A stretch of 64,000 bases of DNA from Enterococcus sp. ZJ1622 (GCF_011038845.1 NZ_JAAKDW010000002.1:62001-126000), one strand, 5' to 3'. Numbered from the stretch's first letter, positions 1 to 8,793 are shown. The notes: a model not told the origin generated them from the sequence alone. Made by a program: numbers and translations.

Positions 1-271
1 CTAAGGGGACCATGCTAGGAATATTGAAAATAGTAACAGGCATTTTCAATCGTTTGGAAAAAATATCACTGATAAAAGCAACTCCAAGGGAACCTAGCAA
101 AGACCCAAACGCTGCTGAGCCACCCATCTGTACACATACCCAATAGATCATCCAGCCGAATGCGCCAGAAAACCCGCACCAGATCAATGAACGGCGTGGA
201 ACATTCGTAATGACTGCAAATGCTGCAGTTGCTAAAAAACTAAAAGAAAATTGAATCACAACAGTTCCCAT
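1..271 (-). CDS. ThrE-type exporter, DUF3815 (YjjB-like) half, partial
   Basis: Membrane subunit of a split threonine/serine-exporter family transporter; the 3' end lies outside the window. The visible 90 residues start MGTVVIQFSF and hold hydrophobic segments, a PRR turn and the stretch NIPSMVPL that leads into the usual second half of this small domain. The start is the ATG at 269-271, 15 bases after the stop of the larger upstream subunit, so the two are translationally close. In E. coli the equivalent pair YjjP/YjjB exports succinate; in other bacteria a fused ThrE exports Thr/Ser. The substrate here is not shown by the sequence. Confidence 0.8.
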   Translation of the reverse strand, partial: MGTVVIQFSFSFLATAAFAVITNVPRRSLIWCGFSGAFGWMIYWVCVQMGGSAAFGSLLGSLGVAFISDIFSKRLKMPVTIFNIPSMVPL

Positions 272-286
272 CTTCGTGCTCCTTTC

Positions 287-1039
287 TTAATAAAAAAGCT
301 GAAATATAAAGGCTACCGCAAAGCCGATCATGGTAGCGGTCATCATCGCTTCAGTCCCGCGAGACACGCCCGAAACATAATGTCCGGCTAACAGATCACG
401 AATGGCATTCGTGATCTGTACACCTGGGACTAATGGCATGACACAGCCGATAATGATCAAATCCTGATTGATCCCTATCCCAAGCCGTACACTGAAAATA
501 GCTGCTACGCCAATCAGCAAAGAAGACAGGAATTCAGATAGGAACTTGATACGAAAGAATTTCAGACTAAAGAGATAGATTGCGTACCCGATACCGCCAA
601 TCGCCAAAGTGACAGGTAAATCAGCCAACTCACCGCCGAATAGGACCATGATCGTTGCGCTGATGACAGCCGCACTGAGAATCTGCAGCCAAACGGGAAA
701 GAAGGAGCGGTCTCGCTCGATATCTTGTAGCTCCTGATAAAGCTCTGGCAAGGTAAGTTCTCCAGCGACATATTTTCGTGAAAGATTGTTCACTTTCACG
801 ACTTTTTCTAAGTTGATCGAACGATTGGTGATCTGTTCCATTCGGATAGTAGAGGTGCGGTCAAGCCCGATAAACAGACCAGTCTGAGTGACATAACTCA
901 CTAAACGGAAATTCCCGGAAGCTAAAGCGATACGACTCATCGTGTCTTCTACTCGATACATCTCCGCATTGCTTTCCATCATGATCTTCCCGGCCAATAA
1001 ACAAGTATCAAGTAATAAATCCAATTTCTTTTCCGTCAT
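287..1039 (-). CDS. ThrE-type exporter, DUF1212 (YjjP-like) half
   Basis: 250-residue subunit of a two-part exporter in the inner membrane. The N-terminal ~120 residues are the soluble domain (MTEKKLDLLLDTCLLAGKI, then NAEMYRVEDTMSRIA); the C-terminal half has about five membrane segments ending at VAFIFQLFY. The start is the ATG at 1037-1039, with GGAGAAG a few bases upstream on the minus strand. A longer open frame continues upstream but it only reads backwards through the tRNA-Gly gene, so it is rejected. The DUF3815 partner follows at 271. Family assignment is firm; the exported substrate is unknown. Confidence 0.85.
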   Translation of the reverse strand: MTEKKLDLLLDTCLLAGKIMMESNAEMYRVEDTMSRIALASGNFRLVSYVTQTGLFIGLDRTSTIRMEQITNRSINLEKVVKVNNLSRKYVAGELTLPELYQELQDIERDRSFFPVWLQILSAAVISATIMVLFGGELADLPVTLAIGGIGYAIYLFSLKFFRIKFLSEFLSSLLIGVAAIFSVRLGIGINQDLIIIGCVMPLVPGVQITNAIRDLLAGHYVSGVSRGTEAMMTATMIGFAVAFIFQLFY

Positions 1040-1162
1040 AGCATCTTCTCCAGTAATCGATTTGTTACTTTTTATTTTACTACAAATTTGAAAAAAGAAG
1101 CGAAAAAGGTCTGAAAAAAACTTGAGCTGCGAAAAAAATAGGCGTATACTGTTTCTTGTATC

Positions 1163-1233
1163 GCGGGTGTAGTTTAGTGGTAAAATCCCAGCTTCCCAAG
1201 CTGATGTCGCGGGTTCGATTCCCGTCACCCGCT
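1163..1233 (+). tRNA. tRNA-Gly (anticodon CCC)
   Basis: 71-nt cloverleaf. Acceptor stem GCGGGTG (1163-1169) pairs with CACCCGC (1226-1232), discriminator T, no encoded CCA. The T arm has loop TTCGATT. The anticodon stem 1189-1192/1200-1203 closes a 7-base loop TTCCCAA, which puts CCC at 1195-1197. The outer pair of that stem is C-A. It would read GGG codons. Confidence 0.9.
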
Positions 1234-1240
1234 TAAAAAA

Positions 1241-1365
1241 GGTTGTGAAAAAGCTGATCTGCATCAAGCAGTAAGAACGATCAGCTGAAAATAGCTTCTC
1301 ATATTTTGTATCTGATCAGACTTGATGCCGCAGATGCAAGCTTTTGAACATCGCGCACGAGAGAC
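1241..1365 (+). repeat. Intergenic hairpin repeat, single copy (copy A)
   Basis: Starts GGTTGTGAAAAAGCTG and ends near GAACATCGCG, matching the units of the tandem array at 37213-37574 read on the minus strand at roughly three of four positions by eye. It folds as nested stems: GCATCAAG/CTTGATGC, GATCAG/CTGATC and AAAATA/TATTTT around the loop GCTTCTCA (1294-1301). After 1361 a weaker second unit may follow (GAGACTGTTACCCTG), decaying before the terminator at 1441. Confidence 0.75.
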
Positions 1366-1440
1366 TGTTACCCTGTTTTGAACACTCAAATTTGTTTCTA
1401 GAAGAACGAAGCATATGTTAATCTACAAGACAAGTGCATG

Positions 1441-1467
1441 AAGAAGAGGATCTCCTCTTCTTTTTTG
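1441..1467 (+). terminator. Intrinsic terminator
   Basis: Perfect 10-bp stem AAGAAGAGGA / TCCTCTTCTT with a 2-base loop, followed by six T. It ends transcription from the tRNA-Gly/repeat side before the nuclease gene. Confidence 0.8.
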
Positions 1468-1575
1468 TTTATGGAAAAATACCTGCAATTGGCCGGTTTT
1501 TACGCTTTTTCAGTATTTCCTTATAGGGGAACATATGTTAAGATTTAGGGAGTTGTTTAGAAAAGGAGTAAGAGA

Positions 1576-2298
1576 ATGAGCAAAAAGTCTACAAAAGCGA
1601 TCGTGGGACTCGTTGTTGCTGTCATCGCAGGAGCATTGGGCATCACGACCACTCAAAAAGATTCAGATATCCTGCAGCAGATCACAGGGATATTCGATTC
1701 TGCCCCGCAAGCATCAAAGGTGGCTGATGTGCCTGCCTATGATGGCAAACATCAGGAAATCGAGATCAACGGCAACAAGCCGACATTCACACAAGAAGAC
1801 CTCAGCCTGTCAAAAGGAACGTGGGAAAGCTATTCGGATATCGACCGCTTGAACAGAGTAGGCCAAGCAAATGCGATGCTAGGCAAGGAGTTGTTCCCAA
1901 CGGAAAAAAGAGAAGCTCTATATATCGATCCAACAGGCTGGAAACAAAAGAAATTAAGCGACGGACAATGGTTATATAACCGGAGCCATTTGATCGGATT
2001 CCAGTTGACCGGACAAAACAATAACATAAAAAACCTCATGACTGGTACACGTTCGTTGAATGCACCTTATATGCTAGCGCATGAAAATGATATCGCAGCT
2101 TATATCAAGGAAACAAATCACCATGTCCGTTACCGTGTCACACCGCATTTTGAAGGGAATGAACTAGTGGCGCGAGGCGTACAATTAGAAGCCGAAAGTA
2201 TTGAAGACAAAAAACTGGTGTTCAATGTATTCATCTATAATGTACAAGAAGGTTATACGATCAATTACGAAACAGGACAGGCTACGAAAGCAAAATAA
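1576..2298 (+). CDS. DNA/RNA non-specific endonuclease (EndA/NucA type), secreted or membrane-anchored
   Basis: 240 residues. A hydrophobic segment at about residues 8-24 (AIVGLVVAVIAGALGI) gives a signal or membrane anchor, and the catalytic domain fills residues ~55-235. The active-site signature is NRSHLIGFQ with the catalytic His at residue 138, followed by NNNIKNLMTGTRSLN, which carries the metal-binding Asn. The family cleaves DNA and RNA with Mg2+ outside the membrane and includes streptococcal EndA, used in DNA uptake and DNA-trap evasion. AAAAGGAG precedes the ATG. It stands alone between a terminator and the ireB promoter region. Its role here (nutrition, competence or defence against host nets) is not shown. 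Confidence 0.85.
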   Translation: MSKKSTKAIVGLVVAVIAGALGITTTQKDSDILQQITGIFDSAPQASKVADVPAYDGKHQEIEINGNKPTFTQEDLSLSKGTWESYSDIDRLNRVGQANAMLGKELFPTEKREALYIDPTGWKQKKLSDGQWLYNRSHLIGFQLTGQNNNIKNLMTGTRSLNAPYMLAHENDIAAYIKETNHHVRYRVTPHFEGNELVARGVQLEAESIEDKKLVFNVFIYNVQEGYTINYETGQATKAK

Positions 2299-2528
2299 AA
2301 AACAGTCCGTATTCGAATTTTTTGTGAATTTTGTGAAAAAACTGTGTAAAAACATACATCGGATAAATTTTAGCGTATACTTTAATAAAAGAAAGCTTTT
2401 CTAAAAAAGAAAAGCAAAACGACAGAAACTGGGCAAAAAATGATATAGTTAGATGTTTCTTAATTTCTCTGGAAGTTTTGAATATTTGTTTGTAGTTTTG
2501 CCTTACTTCGAGTAAAATAAGGGTGTAT

Positions 2529-2547
2529 AAGGTAAGTTCATTACCTT
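2529..2547 (+). promoter_or_regulatory. Hairpin in the ireB 5' leader
   Basis: Perfect 7-bp stem AAGGTAA / TTACCTT with a 5-base loop, ending 7 bases before the GGGAAAGAGGTG ribosome site of ireB. It may tune translation or protect the mRNA end. No T run follows, so it is not a terminator. The rest of 2299-2528 is AT-rich with several -10-like boxes and no gene that I recognise. Confidence 0.45.
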
Positions 2548-2568
2548 GCGGGAAAGAGGTGTAGAATC

Positions 2569-2835
2569 ATGGGTTTTACAGATGAAACCGTACGTTTTGG
2601 TTTTGATGATAGTCGTAAAAAAGAAGTCAGCGAAACATTAGCGATCGTTTATCGGGCTTTAGAAGAAAAAGGCTACAATCCAATCAACCAGATTGTTGGC
2701 TACTTGCTTTCTGGAGACCCGGCCTACATTCCTCGTTATCGTGATGCACGAAATCTGATTCGTCGTCATGAACGCGATGAAATCATGGAAGTTATCGTGA
2801 AGGATTATCTATCAAATCATGGGGTCAATCTATGA
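2569..2835 (+). CDS. ireB: IreB family regulatory phosphoprotein
   Basis: 88-residue cytosolic protein of the UPF0297/DUF965 family (YrzL in Bacillus). In E. faecalis IreB is the substrate of the PASTA kinase IreK and phosphatase IreP and lowers cephalosporin resistance; phosphorylation falls on Thr4 and Thr7. Both residues are present here (MGFTDET). The conserved core [20 protein letters not shown] is intact. The ATG follows AAAGAGGTG, and the stop TGA overlaps the next ATG (ATGA), so it is translationally coupled to ruvX. Confidence 0.93.
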   Translation: MGFTDETVRFGFDDSRKKEVSETLAIVYRALEEKGYNPINQIVGYLLSGDPAYIPRYRDARNLIRRHERDEIMEVIVKDYLSNHGVNL

Positions 2836-3263
2836 GGGTGATGGGCTTGGACGTCGGCTCAAAAACAGTAGGTGTCGCTATCAGCGATCCATTTGGCTGG
2901 ACGGCTCAAGGAGTAGAGATCATTCGGATCGACGAAGCAGCAGGCGAATTCGGGTTTGACCGTTTGAAGGAACTGGTCGAACAGTATGAAGTTGAGCGCT
3001 TTGTCGTAGGATTGCCTAAGAACATGAATAATTCAATCGGGCCAAGAGCCGAAGCATCAATGGCTTATGGAGAAAAAATCAAGGAATTGTTTTTTCTGCC
3101 AGTCGATTATCAGGATGAACGGCTGACGACTGTTCAAGCAGAACGAATGTTAGTAGAACAAGCAAATACATCGCGAGCCAAGCGAAAAAAAGTGATTGAC
3201 AAATTAGCCGCTGTGATGATTTTACAAAATTATTTAGACGGTTCAGGCAAGCAATTATTTTAG
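2832..3263 (+). CDS. ruvX: Putative pre-16S rRNA nuclease / Holliday junction resolvase (YqgF family)
   Basis: 143 residues, full family length. RNase H-like fold with the first catalytic Asp in [16 protein letters not shown] (N-terminus), a second acidic strand at [10 protein letters not shown] and the DERLTT motif near residue 96. YqgF proteins take part in 16S rRNA 5'-end maturation; the resolvase name is historical. It starts at the ATG overlapping the ireB stop and is followed 23 bases later by the DUF1292 gene, the order seen across Firmicutes (yrzL-yrrK-yrzB). Confidence 0.92.
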   Translation: MRVMGLDVGSKTVGVAISDPFGWTAQGVEIIRIDEAAGEFGFDRLKELVEQYEVERFVVGLPKNMNNSIGPRAEASMAYGEKIKELFFLPVDYQDERLTTVQAERMLVEQANTSRAKRKKVIDKLAAVMILQNYLDGSGKQLF

Positions 3264-3286
3264 AATAAATGAAAAGAGGTAATCTT

Positions 3287-3592
3287 ATGACAGAACATAA
3301 CCATACACATGATCATGAAGGGCATGAGCACATCACATTGGTGGACGACCAAGGAAACGAAACGTTGTACGAAATCTTGCTGACAGTAGATGGACAAGAA
3401 GAATTCGGACGTAACTATGTCCTGCTTTATCCAGCTGGTGTATCAGAAGATGAAGACGTAGAATTACAGGCTTATGCATATATCGAAAACGAAGATGGAA
3501 CAGAAGGCGAGCTGGAACAAATCGAAACAGACGCTGAATGGGACATGATCGAAGAAGTATTCAATACATTCATGGCTGAAGAAGAAGAATAG
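3287..3592 (+). CDS. DUF1292 (UPF0473, YrzB-like) protein
   Basis: 101-residue very acidic protein of unknown function. It opens with a His-rich run ([13 protein letters not shown]) that could bind metal, followed by the family core [24 protein letters not shown] and an acidic tail ending EEEE. An in-frame GTG/ATG further upstream exists, but AAAGAGG lies just before the ATG at 3287, which fixes the start. It is the last gene of the ireB-ruvX operon and is followed by a strong terminator. Confidence 0.88.
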   Translation: MTEHNHTHDHEGHEHITLVDDQGNETLYEILLTVDGQEEFGRNYVLLYPAGVSEDEDVELQAYAYIENEDGTEGELEQIETDAEWDMIEEVFNTFMAEEEE

Positions 3593-3606
3593 TTTCAAAG
3601 AATGGG

Positions 3607-3639
3607 AGAAACCTTGTTATAGCAGGGTTTCTTTTTTTT
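3607..3639 (+). terminator. Intrinsic terminator of the ireB operon
   Basis: 10-bp stem AGAAACCTTG / CAGGGTTTCT (one G-T pair), 6-base loop, eight T. Confidence 0.9.
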
Positions 3640-3690
3640 GCCAATTGAACAATCGGCAGATGCAAGAGTAGAGGGAAATCAACGCACAAA

Positions 3691-3725
3691 AAAAGACAAC
3701 CAAGCATCGCTTGATTGTCTTTTTT
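3691..3725 (-). terminator. Intrinsic terminator of the mleS-mleP unit
   Basis: Stem of about 15 bp, AAAAGACAACCAAGC / GCTTGATTGTCTTTT (one mismatch-like wobble), with a 3-base loop and T-rich flanks on both strands. It serves the minus-strand transporter gene ending at 3733 and could also stop plus-strand readthrough. Confidence 0.88.
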
Positions 3726-3732
3726 AGTTTTA

Positions 3733-5058
3733 TCAAGAAAACAGCTGCATCAAGAATCCTGAAATAATCAAGACGATGGCACCGCCAAGTCGGTTACCCA
3801 TTTGTGCGAAAGCAATCAGTTCCATACGGTTAGCAGCAGATAAAACAGCTACGTTCCCAGTACCACCCATTGAGTTGTTGCACAAGCCGGCAGTGATCGT
3901 TGATTCGATTGGATACAAGCCGAATAGACGACCGACAAATCCTGAAACAAGAGAGATAACGATCACACTTGTTAGACATAAAACAACGAATTGCCATGTC
4001 AATGCAGAAGCTAAAACGTTCAAGTTCAGCAAAGCGATACCGATACCTGCGAGAACAGCCGCAGTCAAGTTTTTAACGACAAGGTTATTGAACATGATTG
4101 CTGCATCTTCATAGTACTCAGGTAATAGGTTCGCGATTTTACAAATCACGACGATGATGATCATGAATGCGTACGCATGAACTTTTGGTACAAAGTAATT
4201 ACAGATTTGACCTAGGATGAAGAAAGTGATCGAAACCATCAGACCAACTCCTAATTGAGGGATGCTTGGTTTGACATTACGAGGTTTTCCATCGCCAAGG
4301 TCGCCTTTTTCCATCAGTTTTCCGTTCCCGTTGATCTTAGGCATTGATTGACCTGCACGAGCAACTAAAGCAGCGCCGATGATCGCCAAGACATTCGTCA
4401 TCGCTGTAGCGGGAAGCAATCGGGAAATGATTTGTGAAGCATCCGTTCCTAAGACATTTGCATAGATGGTAGATAGCGGAACAGCTCCGGCACCGACACC
4501 ACCAGCCATAGCAGGTAAAGAAACATAAAGGACAGAATCAGCAAATCCATTGCCGATCAGCATACCGACAAGTCCGACAGCAAAGAAAGCTGCAACCATT
4601 GAAATAAGTGCTACCGGAATAAAACGTACAGAAGCTTTCATCAGTAAGTTTCTATTCATCCCAAGGATACTACCGGTGATCAAAGCTGCAATGTAAAAAT
4701 CCAAGAAACCCATATTGTTGATGAAGTTCTCTGTAGATTTGACCACATAATCAGGCAAGATGCCGAATGTAGCAATCGCAGCAGAAGCAAAAATAGCAAA
4801 AACAGATCCGCCACCTAGATAACTTCTAACGATAGGGATTTTCGTACCGATAAAATGGAATAAATTTCCTAAGATAACTAAAACAGCGATTGGTCCGATC
4901 ATGTTTGTCGGAAGTTTGCCTAATGCCATCGCAGCGATCAGTACAACAAGCATGATCAAATAGATTGGCAGGCTGACACCGCTGATTTTCGTTGACCAAA
5001 AACCTTCTTTTTTCTTTTCTTCAACTGGTGAGACAGTTGATGTTTCTTTTTGTGCCAT
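3733..5058 (-). CDS. mleP: 2-hydroxycarboxylate transporter (malate, MleP/CitS family)
   Basis: 441-residue inner-membrane secondary transporter of the 2HCT family, with about 11 hydrophobic segments. The family's two Gly-rich reentrant loops are visible: MAGGVGAGAVPLS in the middle and NNSMGGTGNVAVLSAANRMEL near the C-terminus, the latter carrying the substrate-binding Arg. Members exchange malate or citrate for lactate, or import them with H+ or Na+. It lies 155 bases downstream of the malolactic enzyme gene on the same strand, which makes L-malate the likely substrate. The start ATG at 5058 has AAAGGATCTG upstream. CimH/CitS-type citrate transport is the main alternative. Confidence 0.85.
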   Translation of the reverse strand: MAQKETSTVSPVEEKKKEGFWSTKISGVSLPIYLIMLVVLIAAMALGKLPTNMIGPIAVLVILGNLFHFIGTKIPIVRSYLGGGSVFAIFASAAIATFGILPDYVVKSTENFINNMGFLDFYIAALITGSILGMNRNLLMKASVRFIPVALISMVAAFFAVGLVGMLIGNGFADSVLYVSLPAMAGGVGAGAVPLSTIYANVLGTDASQIISRLLPATAMTNVLAIIGAALVARAGQSMPKINGNGKLMEKGDLGDGKPRNVKPSIPQLGVGLMVSITFFILGQICNYFVPKVHAYAFMIIIVVICKIANLLPEYYEDAAIMFNNLVVKNLTAAVLAGIGIALLNLNVLASALTWQFVVLCLTSVIVISLVSGFVGRLFGLYPIESTITAGLCNNSMGGTGNVAVLSAANRMELIAFAQMGNRLGGAIVLIISGFLMQLFS

Positions 5059-5104
5059 TCAGACAGATCCTTTCTCATTTTTATCAATCAGAAGGCAAAG
5101 AGAG

Positions 5105-5145
5105 TGCGGCAAAAGTATGCGGAAGTACTCGCTATTTTTGCCGCA
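5105..5145 (-). promoter_or_regulatory. Intercistronic hairpin between mleS and mleP
   Basis: Stem TGCGGCAAAA / TTTTGCCGCA with an internal 21-base loop. There is no T run on the minus strand, so it looks like a processing or stability hairpin that could set different mleS and mleP transcript levels. Confidence 0.5.
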
Positions 5146-5213
5146 GCCGCTTTTTCTTCTTTTATTTGGACATGCTCGAAAAGAGTAGTCTATTCGTCAA
5201 ACGAATTAAATGA

Positions 5214-6854
5214 TTATTTTTCTAAATCGTTGTATTCTGGGACCCATTTAGCAGCTTCTACAGCAGCTTTGATATCAGTGATTTCTTCACGGTTCAATCC
5301 TTGTGCAACAACGGATTTCGCTACAGTTTCAGCGATGATTTGAGAGAATTCAGTGATTTTGGCTACTGGAGGCAAGATTGCTGCACCTGGTTTTGTCACA
5401 TCAACGATACCACCCAATGCACGACTTGCTTGAGAAATGATTTCAGCATTCACACGAGTTGCTGTTGAAGCAATCAGACCAAGACCAAGACCTGGATACA
5501 TCAATGCGTTGTTTGCTTGACCGATTTGGTAAGTTACACCGTTATATTCAACATCTGCGGCAGGGATACCTGTTCCGACTAATGCTTTACCATCTGTCCA
5601 TTCGATCAAATCTTGTGCTTTTGCTTCCGCCAATTTTGTTGGGTTTGACAAAGGCATGATGATTGGACGTGGTGTATGTGCAGCCATTTCTTTTACGATT
5701 TCTTCTGTAAAGGCACCTGGCTGTGTAGATGTTCCGATCATGATTGTTGGATGGATTGCTTTTACGACAGCTTCCAAGTTTGTCAATTCTGCATGGTTCG
5801 CAAATTCAGAACGTTTGCGGGCAAATGGAATTTGTCCAGGAGTCAATCCTTCAGTATCTTCAAATAACAAGCCTTGTTTGTCGACTTGATAGAAGTGTGT
5901 ACGTGCTTCTTCTTCAGGTACACCTTGACGGATCATTTCATCTAAAAGGATATTTGCAATACCGACACCGGCAGTACCAGCACCGAAAGTTAAGATTGTT
6001 TGATCTTTCAATTGTTCGCCAGAAATATTCAAACCACCTAATACACCAGCTAAAACAACGATCCCTGTACCTTGGATATCATCATTGAAAGTAGTGATCT
6101 TGTCTTCATATTTTTCTAAGATCGTTGCGGCATTTCCGCGTCCGAAGTCTTCCCAGTGCAACAATAGTTCAGGGAACAAATCTGTTGCTGCATTGACGAA
6201 TTGGTCAATGAATTCATAGTAAGTTTCGCCTTCCACACGTTCGTGGCGGTTACCTAGATATAATGGGTTGTTCAACAATTCTTTGTTGTTTGTACCAGCA
6301 TCGATTGAAACAGGTAATACTTGTGCAGGATTGATTCCGGCAGCAGCAGTATAGACCATCAATTTACCGATAGCGATATCGACACCATTGACACCCCAGT
6401 CACCCATACCTAAGATTCCTTCTGCGTCTGTAACAACGATCAGGCGGATGTCGCGGCCGTCAGCAGCGTTTTCCAAGCTTGCTTTGATGTTTTCTGGTTC
6501 ATCGATTGAAAGAAAAGCAGCATCTTGTGGTTTCAAGAAAATTTCGTTGTATTGTTCGATTGAATCTGCCACAACTGGATCATAAACGACTGGCATGAAT
6601 TCAACTAAGTGTTCACCCATCAATTTGTAGAACAATGTACGGTTCGTATTGAATAGGTTCATCAAGAAAATACGTTTTTCCAAATCTGTTTGTTTGCTCA
6701 AATATTGACCATATGCTTGAACTGATTGTTGTTCTAATGTTTGGACAGTACTTGGAAGCATACCAGTGATGCCGTATTTGGCACGTTCTTCTTTTGTAAA
6801 GGCTGTTCCTTTATTTAAAAATGGATTATTCAGTAAGTTTAATCCTTTCAACAT
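5214..6854 (-). CDS. mleS: Malolactic enzyme (or large NAD-malic enzyme)
   Basis: 546-residue cytosolic enzyme. The N-terminal opening [20 protein letters not shown] and the run [15 protein letters not shown] closely match the lactococcal malolactic enzyme as I recall it. The catalytic Tyr/Lys domain comes first, then [24 protein letters not shown] (metal ligands) and the NAD-binding [10 protein letters not shown]. Malolactic enzyme decarboxylates L-malate to L-lactate with NAD and Mn2+, and with a malate/lactate antiporter it generates proton motive force. Enterococcal MaeE-type malic enzymes are much shorter, which supports this call; SfcA-type malic enzyme stays possible. No LysR-type mleR lies beside it. 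A good promoter overlaps a perfect inverted repeat just upstream. Confidence 0.82.
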   Translation of the reverse strand: MLKGLNLLNNPFLNKGTAFTKEERAKYGITGMLPSTVQTLEQQSVQAYGQYLSKQTDLEKRIFLMNLFNTNRTLFYKLMGEHLVEFMPVVYDPVVADSIEQYNEIFLKPQDAAFLSIDEPENIKASLENAADGRDIRLIVVTDAEGILGMGDWGVNGVDIAIGKLMVYTAAAGINPAQVLPVSIDAGTNNKELLNNPLYLGNRHERVEGETYYEFIDQFVNAATDLFPELLLHWEDFGRGNAATILEKYEDKITTFNDDIQGTGIVVLAGVLGGLNISGEQLKDQTILTFGAGTAGVGIANILLDEMIRQGVPEEEARTHFYQVDKQGLLFEDTEGLTPGQIPFARKRSEFANHAELTNLEAVVKAIHPTIMIGTSTQPGAFTEEIVKEMAAHTPRPIIMPLSNPTKLAEAKAQDLIEWTDGKALVGTGIPAADVEYNGVTYQIGQANNALMYPGLGLGLIASTATRVNAEIISQASRALGGIVDVTKPGAAILPPVAKITEFSQIIAETVAKSVVAQGLNREEITDIKAAVEAAKWVPEYNDLEK

Positions 6855-6879
6855 GAAAAATTCCCCCTAAGTTTTTAAT

Positions 6880-6917
6880 ACAAACGAAGTATAGTCCGTT
6901 TGTTTTGCTATAGTCAA
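6880..6917 (-). promoter_or_regulatory. mleS promoter with overlapping inverted repeat
   Basis: On the minus strand: -35 TTGACT (6912-6917), 18-bp spacer, -10 TATACT (6888-6893). A perfect inverted repeat ACAAACG-N10-CGTTTGT (6880-6903) covers the -10, as a repressor or regulator site would. The transcript would start about 25 bases before the mleS ATG. Confidence 0.7.
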
Positions 6918-7497
6918 AATACGTGGTAACGATAAAAATTATTTATATGACAAGTGGCAAATGCAGCATATTTTATAAAGTGAAGCATCGCGTCATTTCT
7001 TATATGAAAATTTTTTGTTGTTTTGATTAGAAAATAAAAACAAATAGATTGATTGTTTTTCATTTTACTACGTGATCCTCTATGTCACAAGAAATCGGGC
7101 TTGTAACGACTTTGCTTATGCTCCAAAAAATTCTTTTTTCAAGAAAAAAATGATTTTTCAAATAATGATAGTAGCTGTTATTATTTGGCCATGGCAAAGA
7201 ATAACTCAATTGTCATCTAACGCATCATTACATATTTAAAATGTATTCCTGTCTACTTGGACCATATGAGCACAGTGTTATGTAGCAAGGGGAGACCGTC
7301 AAGAAAGAATGCGTCGTCCTTGTGGCCAATTCGCAAGATATCAAGATTACAACTGAAAAATGCAGTAGGTAACAAACTAAATTTCCTTTACCGAGTATCC
7401 AATCTCTATTGTTCGAAACGAATGTCTATTTAGAAGAATGGTTTTGATACGTACTCGCTGCTAGATACGAAAGGCGAAATTTTTTGAAACAGATGAT
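6918..7497. other. Gene-free stretch between mleS and lactate oxidase
   Basis: About 580 bases with no convincing gene on either strand. A 55-codon frame opens near 7266 without a good ribosome site or any recognisable product. The position, upstream of a divergent mle operon, is where a regulator such as mleR might once have been, but I can see no identifiable remnant. Confidence 0.4.
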
Positions 7498-7546
7498 TTG
7501 CCTGTATCAATGCAGAAGTGTACTATAAAATGTGTAAACGCTATCA
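7498..7546 (+). promoter_or_regulatory. Lactate oxidase promoter with cre (CcpA) site
   Basis: -35 TTGCCT (7498-7503), 17-bp spacer, -10 TACTAT (7521-7526). The 14-mer TGTAAACGCTATCA (7533-7546) fits the cre consensus TGWAANCGNTNWCA at every position and sits over the expected transcription start, a placement that gives CcpA repression in glucose. Confidence 0.82.
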
Positions 7547-7585
7547 TTTTTTCGATATTTATTTTATCAGAAAGAAGGAAAAACT

Positions 7586-8689
7586 ATGGAAAAAGTATAT
7601 CAGGCCGGGACAAAAGAAGGGATCATCGACTTTATCAACATGGAGGATCTGGAGGTAGCTGCTTCACATGTCATTCCGACAGGTGGCTATGGCTATATCA
7701 GCAGTGGCGCAGGAGATCTATTCACGTATCAAGAAAATGAAAGGGCTTTTAATCATCGGCTGATCATCCCACATGTGCTGAAAGATGTGGAATTGCCGGA
7801 TACAACGACCGTTTTTGACCAGGAAGAATTGACCGCACCGATCATCATGGCACCAGTAGCCGCTCATGGATTGGCCCATGAACAAGCAGAAAAAGCTTCG
7901 GCAAAAGGCGTCTCTGAGTTTGGCACGATCTATACAGCTAGCTCTTATGCCTCCTGTACATTAGAAGAGATTCGAGAAGCAGGAGGGATAGAAGCGCCAC
8001 AATGGTTCCAGTTTTATATGAGTAAAGACAATGGGATCAACTTGGATATATTAGACATGGCGAAACGCAACGGTGCAAAAGCGATCGTATTGACAGCGGA
8101 TGCAACAGTTGGCGGGAACCGTGAAACAGATCGGAGAAACGGATTCACTTTTCCGTTACCGATGCCGATCGTCCAAGCGTATCAGTCAGGAGTCGGGCAA
8201 ACGATGGATGCAGTCTATAAATCGTCGAAGCAGAAACTCAGTCCTAAAGATGTTGAATTTATTGCTGCGCACACCGATGTGCCGGTATATGTGAAAGGCG
8301 TCCAGTCAGAAGAAGATGTCTATCGTTCATTAGATGCCGGCGCAGGCGGGATTTGGGTGTCAAACCACGGAGGACGTCAATTGGATGGTGGCCCTGCCGC
8401 TTTTGATTCCTTGCAGTATGTGGCAGAAGCTGTCGATAAACGAGTGCCGATCGTCTTTGACAGTGGTGTACGCCGGGGGCAGCATGTGTTCAAAGCAATC
8501 GCTTCAGGTGCAGATCTAGTGGCGATCGGAAGACCAGCGATCTATGGACTTGCTCTAGGCGGAAGTACAGGGATCCATCAAGTATTCGATTTTTTCAAAA
8601 CCGAGCTGGAAATGGTCATGCAGCTGGCAGGGACCCAAACAGTTGAAGATATCAAGAAAATAAAATTGCGCGAAAACAAGTGGATGTAG
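7586..8689 (+). CDS. lctO: L-lactate oxidase (FMN-dependent alpha-hydroxy acid oxidase)
   Basis: 367-residue cytosolic flavoenzyme, the length of Aerococcus viridans lactate oxidase. It has the family TIM-barrel landmarks: GYGYISSGAGD at the N-terminus, PVAAHGLAH, QFYMSKD, the FMN-binding Lys in VYVKGVQ, the catalytic base His261 in VSNHGGRQLDGG, and FDSGVRRGQHVFKA near the end. The Ala in PVAAHG is the residue that in lactate oxidase separates it from Gly-bearing relatives. The reaction is L-lactate + O2 to pyruvate + H2O2. Expression should be low in glucose because of the cre at 7533. It is monocistronic between its own promoter and terminator, and close to the lactate-producing mle genes. 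Confidence 0.88.
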   Translation: MEKVYQAGTKEGIIDFINMEDLEVAASHVIPTGGYGYISSGAGDLFTYQENERAFNHRLIIPHVLKDVELPDTTTVFDQEELTAPIIMAPVAAHGLAHEQAEKASAKGVSEFGTIYTASSYASCTLEEIREAGGIEAPQWFQFYMSKDNGINLDILDMAKRNGAKAIVLTADATVGGNRETDRRNGFTFPLPMPIVQAYQSGVGQTMDAVYKSSKQKLSPKDVEFIAAHTDVPVYVKGVQSEEDVYRSLDAGAGGIWVSNHGGRQLDGGPAAFDSLQYVAEAVDKRVPIVFDSGVRRGQHVFKAIASGADLVAIGRPAIYGLALGGSTGIHQVFDFFKTELEMVMQLAGTQTVEDIKKIKLRENKWM

Positions 8690-8746
8690 GGATTTTCCAT
8701 CAAAAAATTTTTGGAAGGGCTAAAAACAGTGAAGAAATGATTGCTT

Positions 8747-8793
8747 AAAAGAACAAACAAGTGTCGTTATCGACATTTTTTGTTCTTTTTTTG
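8747..8793 (+). terminator. Intrinsic terminator after lactate oxidase
   Basis: Long imperfect stem: AAAAGAACAAA with TTTGTTCTTTT outside and TGTCG/CGACA around the TTAT loop, followed by a T run. Confidence 0.85.

Noticed and set aside
1040-1267. N-terminal extension of the ThrE-like gene on the minus strand
   Set aside because: It reads antisense through tRNA-Gly and gives the well-known false peptide containing TGIEPATSAWEAGILPLNYTR-like sequence; a good ribosome site supports the start at 1039.
7266-7433. Short plus-strand frame in the mleS-lctO gap
   Set aside because: About 55 codons without a ribosome site, recognisable domain or hydrophobic pattern.
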